Origin: an uncultured Bacteroidales bacterium
Lineage (GTDB): Bacteria; Bacteroidota; Bacteroidia; Bacteroidales; UBA932
Length of the DNA: 5,982 nt
Assembly (NCBI GenBank): GCA_946406095.1
Contig: CAMJJO010000110.1
Coordinates: forward strand, 1 to 5,982
Reading direction: 5' to 3'
The translations under genes and the position numbers were made by a program. Under the pieces are notes generated by a model. The model was not told the DNA's origin. It was given only the letters and a program-made list of their open reading frames with translations, and searched no databases. Positions 1 to 5,661 of the stretch are shown here, piece after piece; the stretch's first letter is position 1; every line of letters begins with the position of its first letter.

Positions 1-354
1 GCGCAGCTGGTCGTCTTCGAGGGTGCCGTTCTCCACAATGGGATTGCGGGATTCGCGCCGGTAGGATTCCTTGCGCGCACCCACGAACTCTATCTCATCC
101 CCTTCGAAATGCAGCATGGCAGTGCCGAAGTTCTTGAAATAAGAGACGCTCTTGCCGGTTTTCTCGCCAACTGCCTGGGCAAAGTCGATGCCGCTGCCTT
201 CCACTACTATATCGATATCGTTGCAGGGGCGCCCGAGGAAGCAGTCCCGCACGAATCCGCCTATGGCGAATGCGCGCACGCCTCTCTCGCGGGCGACTTC
301 GCTCACGATTCGGAATATCTTCTTCTGGACGTATTGTGCTGTTACAGTAGGCAT
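1..354 (-). CDS. cca: CCA tRNA nucleotidyltransferase, N-terminal part (cut by window edge)
   Basis: Class II nucleotidyltransferase that builds or repairs the 3'-terminal CCA of tRNAs from CTP and ATP in the cytoplasm. The 118 visible residues hold the head of the catalytic domain: the nucleotide-binding GGFVRD motif at residues 32-37, then LGRPCNDIDIVV at 40-51, whose Asp46 and Asp48 are the expected metal-binding DxD pair. ARKESY (93-98), SRNP (102-105) and GTLEDDQLR (110-118) follow, matching the family's conserved stretch just before its DFTINA-type segment, which lies outside the window. The ATG at 354-352 is the only in-frame ATG here because an in-frame TGA sits five codons upstream. 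The start lies inside the end of the preceding gene (13-base overlap), so translation is probably coupled. The N-terminal lead-in before the GG motif looks slightly short for the family. The C-terminal tRNA-binding and any HD domain cannot be seen. Confidence 0.95.
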   Translation of the reverse strand, partial: MPTVTAQYVQKKIFRIVSEVARERGVRAFAIGGFVRDCFLGRPCNDIDIVVEGSGIDFAQAVGEKTGKSVSYFKNFGTAMLHFEGDEIEFVGARKESYRRESRNPIVENGTLEDDQLR

Positions 355-758
355 TGCTTGCTCATTTCAAGGTATTTGGGAAAGTATTTCATGGGAGCGA
401 AACCATCTTCCCTGCGGCTGTAGACAAAAGTCTGCGTGCCATTGGTGAGGAAGATGTATTTGATGTGAAGGATGGCCGAATAGCGCAGTGCCTGCTCGGC
501 CACCGCCTCGCTTATGTCTACATCCGGCCGCTTGCATTCCACTATCGCCAGAGGCTTGCCATCCCCGTTGTAGACGACTATATCTGCGCGCCAGCGCTTC
601 TGCCCGTATTTCATCGGCACCTCGCTCATCATCAGCCATGCGGGCACGAGGGCTTTGTCTGAGAGCTGGCCTATGAACCATTGCCTCACCCTTTCTTCGG
701 GGGTGGCGGCAACCCATTTGCGGCGCAGGGGATCGTAGTATTTCTCTTTCTCAGGCAT
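342..758 (-). CDS. Small orphan protein with HsdR N-terminal-like PD-(D/E)xK nuclease fold
   Basis: A 138-residue protein resembling the isolated N-terminal domain of type I restriction enzyme R subunits (HSDR_N type), without helicase or other domains. The nuclease core is recognisable: Asp59 in RADIVVY, then the E-x-K pair Glu74/Lys76 in AIVECKRP (71-78), then a helix with Gln89 in AEQALRYSAI, where type I nucleases carry a QxxxY-like motif. LTNG (104-107) follows. All core acidic and lysine residues are intact, so DNA cleavage or binding is plausible but unproven. There is no restriction methylase or specificity gene nearby. The gene is sandwiched between holA (8-base overlap, 751-758) and cca (13-base overlap), suggesting a housekeeping role in replication or nucleic-acid quality control rather than restriction. 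Similar small genes annotated with an HsdR N-terminal domain are, to my knowledge, widespread in Bacteroidetes and functionally uncharacterised. Confidence 0.88.
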   Translation of the reverse strand: MPEKEKYYDPLRRKWVAATPEERVRQWFIGQLSDKALVPAWLMMSEVPMKYGQKRWRADIVVYNGDGKPLAIVECKRPDVDISEAVAEQALRYSAILHIKYIFLTNGTQTFVYSRREDGFAPMKYFPKYLEMSKQCLL

Positions 759-1791
759 TCAGTATCTTGGCGGTGAGTTCTATAAGGAGCTGGTCCGGAG
801 CGAGGGTGGCGCCGTCTCCTCCCTTGCCAAGATAGTCGAATTCGCAGAGCAGGGAGATGACTTTCATTGCCGAAGGAACCGGATAATTGCGGATGGCGGC
901 ATCGTATTCCCGGAGGAAGTAGGGATTGACCCCCAGTATGGAGGCGCGCTCCTGCTGGTCCATGCGGGGATTCTTCTGGAGGGCGGCCTCGTATTTGAGG
1001 ATGCGGTAGAAGTGCGTATAGAGGGCGCTGACCGCCATTGGCATTGCGAATTTGGCGGCTGTGCCTATGTGGGTGGCGATCTTCAGGGCCTTTGCGGAGT
1101 TCTTTAGAGAAAGCTCGCGCGTGAGCTCGAAAACGCTGAACTGGCGGGAGATGCCCACGTTCTTTTCCACATCCTCCACCCGCACCTCGCTGCAGCCTTC
1201 CGGAAGGTTGCGGAGGAGTTTCTCCGTCTCTGCTACTATCACGGAAAGGTCCGTGCCGGCGGATTCGCCGAGAAGGGCGGCCGCCTGCGGTTCTATTCTA
1301 AGCCCGCGACCGGCGTAGTAGGAAGAAATCCAGTTGCTTATCTCATAATCCCGGATGGCAGGGGAGTCCACTACTATGCCGTTCTTCTGGACGGATTTGT
1401 AGAGGGATTTGCGCTTGTCGGCAGATGCCTTGTGCATCAGCAGCACCAGGACGGTGGAGTCCAGGGGCTCGGCGCAGTAGATGGCCAGTTCTTCCAGGCT
1501 CTTCATCTGCTGGGCCTCCTTCACCACCACCAGCTGCCTTTCCGCCATCATGGGGAAACGGCGGGCGCTGGTGATCACCTGCGAGGCGGTCACGTCCGAG
1601 CCGTAGCAGATGGTTTCGTTGAAATCCTTTTCGTAGTCCTGTAGGCAATTGTCCACTATGGCCTGGCATACGAGCTCGGGGTAGTATGGCTCGTCCCCCA
1701 TCAAAAGATACACCGGAGCGAATTTGCCGGCGCGGACGTCGGAAATGATGCTCTGGCAGACTTGGGCGATATTTACGCTTCCCTTGGCCAT
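751..1791 (-). CDS. holA: DNA polymerase III subunit delta (clamp loader)
   Basis: The 346-residue delta subunit of the replicative clamp loader, which opens the beta sliding clamp as part of the delta/delta'/gamma-tau complex. Length fits the family (about 330-350). Recognisable stretches are PVYLLMGDEPYY (26-37, the entry to the degenerate AAA+ domain), RRFPMMAERQLVVVKEAQ (77-94, the beta-clamp-contacting region), the linker around NWISSYYAGRGLRI (153-166), and the C-terminal collar region with FDYLGKGGDG (318-327). The open frame continues 88 codons upstream of the chosen start to 2055, but that extension overlaps the divergent ABC gene and shows no family similarity. The ATG at 1791-1789 gives the expected N-terminus, MAKGSVNIAQ, and sits just downstream of a -7-like box. 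It ends in TGA inside the start of the next gene (ATGCCTGA junction), so coupling is likely. It is apparently the first gene of a holA-nuclease-cca operon. Confidence 0.95.
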   Translation of the reverse strand: MAKGSVNIAQVCQSIISDVRAGKFAPVYLLMGDEPYYPELVCQAIVDNCLQDYEKDFNETICYGSDVTASQVITSARRFPMMAERQLVVVKEAQQMKSLEELAIYCAEPLDSTVLVLLMHKASADKRKSLYKSVQKNGIVVDSPAIRDYEISNWISSYYAGRGLRIEPQAAALLGESAGTDLSVIVAETEKLLRNLPEGCSEVRVEDVEKNVGISRQFSVFELTRELSLKNSAKALKIATHIGTAAKFAMPMAVSALYTHFYRILKYEAALQKNPRMDQQERASILGVNPYFLREYDAAIRNYPVPSAMKVISLLCEFDYLGKGGDGATLAPDQLLIELTAKILNA

Positions 1792-1798
1792 ATCTGCA

Positions 1799-1806
1799 CA
1801 AAAATA
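1799..1806 (-). promoter_or_regulatory. Putative -7 box for the holA operon
   Basis: Read on the minus strand this is TATTTTTG, an exact match to the Bacteroidetes sigma-ABfr -7 consensus TAnnTTTG. Only seven bases separate it from the holA ATG, so the predicted transcription start would lie at or a few bases before the start codon and the mRNA would be nearly leaderless. I found no clear TTTG -33 box about 19-23 bases upstream, and the region is AT-rich, so chance matches are possible. Confidence 0.4.
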
Positions 1807-1820
1807 CAAAATTTTATGAT

Positions 1821-1828
1821 TAAATTTG
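1821..1828 (+). promoter_or_regulatory. Putative -7 box for the ABC-nucleotidase operon
   Basis: TAAATTTG matches the Bacteroidetes -7 consensus TAnnTTTG exactly and lies 24 bases before the ATG at 1853, leaving room for a short leader. No convincing -33 TTTG precedes it at the expected distance. With the minus-strand box at 1799-1806 it makes a compact divergent promoter region of 61 bases (1792-1852). No Shine-Dalgarno sequence is evident before the ATG, as is usual in this phylum. Confidence 0.4.
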
Positions 1829-1852
1829 TGGGTTAAGTTAAAACAGAAGTCA

Positions 1853-2719
1853 ATGGCTATTATCGAATGCAGGGAAGTCTGCAAAAGTTTCGGGGAGAAG
1901 GTGGCTCTGGACCACGTCAGCCTCGAAATCCCCGAAGGGGGAATCTTCGGTCTGCTAGGCCCGAACGGAGCTGGCAAGACCACTCTGATACGTATCATCA
2001 ACAGAATTACCATTCCCAACGGAGGAGATGTCCTGTTCAAGGGACAGCCCATCACCCAGGCCGACGTGGAGAAGATTGGATATATGCCCGAGGAGCGTGG
2101 TCTCTACCGCAAGATGAAGGTGGGGGACCAGGTGATGTATCTCGCCCAGCTCAAGGGAATGAGCGCAACCGCCGCACAGAAAGCCCTCAAGGAATGGTTC
2201 ATCCGTTTTGGGATCCAGGATTGGTGGGGCAAGAAGGTGGAAGAGCTTTCCAAAGGAATGGCCCAGAAACTCCAGTTCATTACCACGGTGGTGCACAAGC
2301 CCTCGCTGATGATCCTGGATGAGCCTTTCAGCGGTTTCGACCCTGTGAACGCGGACATTATCCGCAAGGAGATACTCCGTCTCAAGGAGGAAGGGGCGAC
2401 CATCATCCTCTCCACTCATAACATGGAGAGTGTCGAGGAACTCTGCGACAATATCGCCCTCATAAACAAGAGCAAGCTGGTGCTTACCGGCGGCGTGGAT
2501 CACATCCGCCGCGAATATGGCAACAACAACATCGAAATAGTGTACACCGATGCCGACGGCCGCCACACCGAGGTGGTTTCCCGCGAGAAAGCCGGCAATG
2601 AGGTGCTCCAGTCCTTCATCGACAAGGGCGCTACCATCAACTCCTACAGGGAACTGATGCCCAGGATGAACGATATATTCATTAAACTTGTTACGGGAGG
2701 GGAGGCCCCTGAAAAATGA
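1853..2719 (+). CDS. ABC transporter ATP-binding protein (NatA/YhaQ-like exporter ATPase)
   Basis: A 288-residue cytoplasmic ATPase driving the permease encoded immediately downstream. All core motifs are visible: Walker A GPNGAGKT (36-43), signature LSKGM (132-136), Walker B LMILDE (152-157) with catalytic Glu157, D-loop GFDP (161-164), and H-loop His189 in STHNM. The usual Q-loop glutamine position reads MPEERGLY (78-85), with Glu instead of Gln; this is a known trait of the NatA/YhaQ-type branch. After about residue 205 comes a DUF4162-like C-terminal extension, as in Na+ or drug exporter ATPases of this group. The start at ATG 1853 gives a standard N-terminus (MAIIECREVCKSFG); an alternative TTG at 1826 would add nine unlikely residues and overlap the -7 box. 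The TGA overlaps the permease ATG (ATGA, 2716-2719), a classic coupled junction. The substrate cannot be read from sequence. Confidence 0.95.
   Translation: MAIIECREVCKSFGEKVALDHVSLEIPEGGIFGLLGPNGAGKTTLIRIINRITIPNGGDVLFKGQPITQADVEKIGYMPEERGLYRKMKVGDQVMYLAQLKGMSATAAQKALKEWFIRFGIQDWWGKKVEELSKGMAQKLQFITTVVHKPSLMILDEPFSGFDPVNADIIRKEILRLKEEGATIILSTHNMESVEELCDNIALINKSKLVLTGGVDHIRREYGNNNIEIVYTDADGRHTEVVSREKAGNEVLQSFIDKGATINSYRELMPRMNDIFIKLVTGGEAPEK
2698..2710 (+). promoter_or_regulatory. SD-like purine run within a small hairpin before the permease start
   Basis: AGGGG (2698-2702) and CCCCT (2706-2710) are perfect inverted repeats around an AGG loop, five bases before the permease ATG at 2716. The arm and loop are part of a strong purine-rich run (2695-2705) that resembles a Shine-Dalgarno site at workable spacing. 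Because it lies in the last codons of the ATPase gene, a translating ribosome would melt it, which would couple permease translation to ATPase translation. The stem is short, and the bases also encode protein, so the role is an inference. Confidence 0.3.
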
Positions 2720-4050
2720 ATCTGCACAAAACAGGGATCGTAATATCCCGCGAATATCTCAACAAAGTCAAGAAAAAGAGTTTCCTTATCACCACCTTCC
2801 TGGTGCCGATACTTTTCGCCGCCATCTGCATCCTGCCTTCGCTTCTTATGATGAACGTTAAGGAAAAGAGCCAGAAAGTGGCCGTCGTGGACTATTCCGG
2901 CATAGTGATGCCCTATTTCGAGAGCAACGAAGCCGCCGAGTTCACCGATTGCAGCGGAGAGGATCCCGCAGTGCTGAAGGATGAACTCAAGAGCCGCGGG
3001 TTCGACGTTCTGGTGGTCGTTTCGAAGCTGGATAGCGCCAAGAGCGTGAGCATCCAAACCTTCAGCAAGAAGCCTACCGGGGTGGATTTCAACTCCAGCC
3101 TCCGCGTTCGTGCCAACAAGGCGGTCGAGCAGTACCGCATCGGCACTTACCAGATTGCAGGTCTCGACCAGATAATGAAGGATGTGAAGGCAGACGTGAA
3201 GGTGAATGAATTCACCCTCGACGAGAGCGGCAATGCTACCGTCTCCGAATCTGGCATCTACATGATTGTTTCCATGATTCTGGGAATGCTGATCTATATG
3301 TTCATCGCTATGTTCGGCGGCTCCCTGATGTCTTCTGTCATAGAGGAGAAGAGCTCCCGGGTGGTCGAGGTGCTGGTGTCTTCGGTGAAGGCGACGGAGC
3401 TGATGTTCGGCAAGATCATAGGCATTGCCCTGGTGGCACTTACCCAGTTCGCTCTTTGGATCATCCTGACTCTCCTTCTCGTGCTTGGCGCAAGCGCCAT
3501 TTTCGGTTTCGGAGATATGATGAACTCGGCCGACATGATGGGGATGGGGGCCAATATGGGCGGCGTGGATATGGCCGCAATGGCCCAGAACAGCGAGATG
3601 TCCGTGATATTCACCACTCTCTCGCATATTCCCTGGGGGACGCTGATCATCAGCTTCTTCATTTTCTTCATCCTCGGCTATCTGCTCTACGCTTCGATGT
3701 ATGCCGCTATCGGGTCTGCGGTGGAGAACGAAGCCGACACCCAGCAGCTGCAACTGCCCGTCACCATCCCGCTGATGCTTGCATTCTTCATCGTGTTCTT
3801 CGCGTTCAAGAATCCGGAGAGCGCCGTGGTCTGGTGGGGATCGATGATTCCGTTCACATCTCCTATAGTAATGCTTGCGCGTATTCCTTATGGCGTGCCG
3901 ATATGGGAAATCATAGTGTCGGTGGCACTGCTTTTCATTACCTTCGTCGTCATGGCCTGGGCTTCCGCAAAGATCTACAAGGCAGGCATCCTGATGTTCG
4001 GTAAAAAATCTACTTGGGCTGATCTTTGGAAATGGTTAAAGCAAAAATAA
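2716..4050 (+). CDS. ABC-2 type permease (NatB/YhaP-like exporter membrane subunit)
   Basis: A 444-residue inner-membrane subunit partnering the preceding ATPase; the natA/natB-like pairing and ABC-2 topology indicate export (ions, peptides or small toxic compounds), with the exact substrate unknown. Hydrophobic segments are at about 22-47, 181-205, 233-265, 308-333, 349-366 and 396-418, with a weaker one around 373-392. Residues 48-180 form a large soluble loop between the first two helices, expected outside the cytoplasm and typical of this family. The cytoplasmic coupling motif EEKSSRVVEVLVSSVK (210-225) is the clearest family signature; SAVENEADTQQLQLP (334-348) is a second conserved loop. 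Unusually, residues 268-295 between two helices are rich in methionine (nine Met in 28 residues). The start is fixed by the ATGA overlap with the ATPase gene. The 3' end overlaps the next gene by 19 bases. Confidence 0.93.
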   Translation: MNLHKTGIVISREYLNKVKKKSFLITTFLVPILFAAICILPSLLMMNVKEKSQKVAVVDYSGIVMPYFESNEAAEFTDCSGEDPAVLKDELKSRGFDVLVVVSKLDSAKSVSIQTFSKKPTGVDFNSSLRVRANKAVEQYRIGTYQIAGLDQIMKDVKADVKVNEFTLDESGNATVSESGIYMIVSMILGMLIYMFIAMFGGSLMSSVIEEKSSRVVEVLVSSVKATELMFGKIIGIALVALTQFALWIILTLLLVLGASAIFGFGDMMNSADMMGMGANMGGVDMAAMAQNSEMSVIFTTLSHIPWGTLIISFFIFFILGYLLYASMYAAIGSAVENEADTQQLQLPVTIPLMLAFFIVFFAFKNPESAVVWWGSMIPFTSPIVMLARIPYGVPIWEIIVSVALLFITFVVMAWASAKIYKAGILMFGKKSTWADLWKWLKQK

Positions 4051-4865
4051 TCCTTGTTGCGGGGCTTGCCCTGCTTTGCTCCTGCTCCCATTGCTTCAAG
4101 TGGGAAAAGTTTGATATCGACGGGCACCGCACCGGAGTAGGTGTGCCGACGGCAACCAACGCTGCCGAGGTGATAGGTGTGGTGGAGGATGGCGTTTATA
4201 CTGCTCCGAACGGCAAGGTGTTCGAAGGTGGCTCCACGCCCGAGGTCGCACGGCTTCTTTTGGAGGTGCAGCCTGCAATGGCGCGCCTGAAAGAGGTCGT
4301 GGCCTATGCTCCGGAGCCTATGATCAAGCATAAACCGGAGGATCCGCTCTGTAACTTCATCGTCGACAGGCTGTTCGCCGACGTATCTGCCCTGGTCGCT
4401 CCGAGCGGCCGCAAGGTGGACGTCGCCTTTACCAACCGCGGCGGCATACGTCAGGACATCCCTCAGGGAGAAGTCTTGCTGGACGACATAGTGTCGATGC
4501 TTCCTTTCGCCAACTACCTTTGCTATGTGCAGCTGGAGGGGCGGGATCTGCGGGGCATCTTCGAGTATATGGCCGAAAACGGCATCCAGGCGGTCTCAGG
4601 GGCCAGGATAGTCATCAAAGACAAGAAGCTCGTTTCTGCAGAAGTCGGAGGCAGACCCATCGATGATGACAAACTCTACGGAGTTGCCACCATCGACTTC
4701 CTGCTGGACGGAGGCGATGGATACAAGATCGCCCGCAACGCCAAGGATTACGTGCTCTCCGATGTCAAGATAGGGGATGCCATCCTTGCCGATATCCGCA
4801 AGATGACTGCGGAAGGGCAGGAACTCAAGTATTTCACGGACGGACGCATAGTTAGGGAGAAATGA
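4032..4865 (+). CDS. Lipoprotein, 5'-nucleotidase C-terminal (substrate-binding) domain protein
   Basis: A 277-residue predicted lipoprotein equal to the C-terminal half of UshA/CD73-type 5'-nucleotidases, the half that binds the nucleoside. Residues 1-17 are a hydrophobic signal; Cys18 (LCSC) is the best lipidation site. Acidic residues do not follow the cysteine directly, so a periplasmic rather than surface location is favoured. After a lineage-specific stretch (about 22-68), STPEVARLL (68-76) starts the domain; then come NRGGIRQDIP (135-144), SMLPFANYL (155-163) and ATIDFLLDGGDGY (219-231). By motif spacing, Phe159 and Phe223 correspond to the UshA base-stacking phenylalanines and Asp229 to its substrate-contacting Asp. 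There is no metallophosphatase domain; that half is the next gene. ATG 4032 is preferred over TTG 4026. The start lies 19 bases inside the permease gene, and the end overlaps the next start by ATGA. Alone it should lack catalysis. Confidence 0.92.
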   Translation: MVKAKIILVAGLALLCSCSHCFKWEKFDIDGHRTGVGVPTATNAAEVIGVVEDGVYTAPNGKVFEGGSTPEVARLLLEVQPAMARLKEVVAYAPEPMIKHKPEDPLCNFIVDRLFADVSALVAPSGRKVDVAFTNRGGIRQDIPQGEVLLDDIVSMLPFANYLCYVQLEGRDLRGIFEYMAENGIQAVSGARIVIKDKKLVSAEVGGRPIDDDKLYGVATIDFLLDGGDGYKIARNAKDYVLSDVKIGDAILADIRKMTAEGQELKYFTDGRIVREK

Positions 4866-5659
4866 AAAAGATTCTGACCATTCTTGCTGTATGCCTTGCG
4901 GCTGCAGCCTGCCAGCCGAGGCTGGTGATAATACATACCAACGATACCCACAGCCATTTCGATCCGGTTCGCGGCGGAGAACAGGATGGCCTTGGAGGCA
5001 TTATCGAACGTGCTGCTTTCGTGGATAGCATCCGCGCTGCCTATCCTCCGGAGAAAGTCCTCCTTCTCCACGCCGGAGATTTCAACCAGGGTACGTCTTA
5101 TCACAGCGAACTCGGCGGTTCTCTCGAGCCGAAGATGATAAATGCAATGGGCTATGATTGCATCACTCTTGGTAATCATGAGTTGGATGAAGGGATCGAG
5201 AGCCTTGCGGAGCGTCTGAGTAAAGTGAAATGTCCGGTTGTCTGCGCCAACTGCGTATTCCCCGACATCCTTCAGCAGTACGTTACCCCCACTGCCGTTA
5301 TCGAAAGGGGAGGGATGCGCATAGGCATCATCGGCATGGAATCGGATATCGCTACCATGGTTGCTGCTCCCACTGCCCAGCGCATACGCCAGCTGGATAA
5401 TCTCGAGACGATTACCAAATGGACAAAGCATCTTCGCGAGGAGGAAAAATGCAATTTCATCATCCTGCTGAGCCATCTTGGATATGATGTGGATCAGGAG
5501 ATCGTGCCACAGACAACTGGGCTGAATCTTATCGTTGGAGGGCACACCCATACCTTCGTGGATGATATCATCTACGTAAAAGATGCCCGTGGAAAGAAAA
5601 TCCCCATCATCACGGACGGATGCTGGGGACTTCAGATGGGTCTGATAAAGATCAGGTAA
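4862..5659 (+). CDS. Lipoprotein, 5'-nucleotidase N-terminal metallophosphatase domain protein
   Basis: A 265-residue predicted lipoprotein corresponding to the catalytic half of UshA-type 5'-nucleotidases, which hydrolyse nucleotides or related phosphoesters at a dimetal site. The signal peptide ends at Cys17 (AAAAC); only three residues separate it from the first beta strand. The metal ligands are complete: Asp28 and His30 in NDTHSH, Asp73 in AGD, Asn105 and His106 in GNHE, His205 in LLSHLG, His228 and His230 in GGHTH. His106/Asp109 (HELD) match the UshA catalytic dyad His117/Asp120. The protein stops soon after the last core strand (GLQMGLIKIR), so it has no C-terminal domain; that is supplied by the preceding gene, joined by an ATGA overlap, which fixes this start. 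An intact active site suggests activity, perhaps only in complex with its partner. Alternative substrates such as nucleotide sugars, cyclic nucleotides or general phosphomonoesters are possible. Confidence 0.93.
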   Translation: MKKILTILAVCLAAAACQPRLVIIHTNDTHSHFDPVRGGEQDGLGGIIERAAFVDSIRAAYPPEKVLLLHAGDFNQGTSYHSELGGSLEPKMINAMGYDCITLGNHELDEGIESLAERLSKVKCPVVCANCVFPDILQQYVTPTAVIERGGMRIGIIGMESDIATMVAAPTAQRIRQLDNLETITKWTKHLREEEKCNFIILLSHLGYDVDQEIVPQTTGLNLIVGGHTHTFVDDIIYVKDARGKKIPIITDGCWGLQMGLIKIR

Positions 5660-5661
5660 TC

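Noticed and set aside
109..662. Plus-strand open frames over the cca and nuclease-like genes
   Set aside because: They are shadows of the minus-strand genes, whose GGFVRD, DID and ECK motifs are unambiguous.
342..758. A type I restriction-modification system
   Set aside because: Only an HsdR N-terminal-like domain is present. There is no helicase domain, methylase or specificity subunit, and the context is a housekeeping operon.
1792..2055. 88-codon upstream extension of the holA frame to an ATG at 2055 on the minus strand
   Set aside because: It would overlap the start and Walker A region of the divergent ABC gene, has no delta-subunit similarity, and the ATG at 1791 gives the family-typical N-terminus.
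2644..3753. Long 369-codon minus-strand open frame antisense to the permease
   Set aside because: Its composition is an artefact: very high His mirrors the many ATG codons of the permease on the other strand. No domain is recognisable, and the permease frame has clear family motifs.
4748..5551. 267-codon minus-strand open frame antisense to the nucleotidase genes
   Set aside because: The plus-strand frames carry complete metallophosphatase and nucleotidase motifs; this frame shows no recognisable domain and spans the junction of two real genes.
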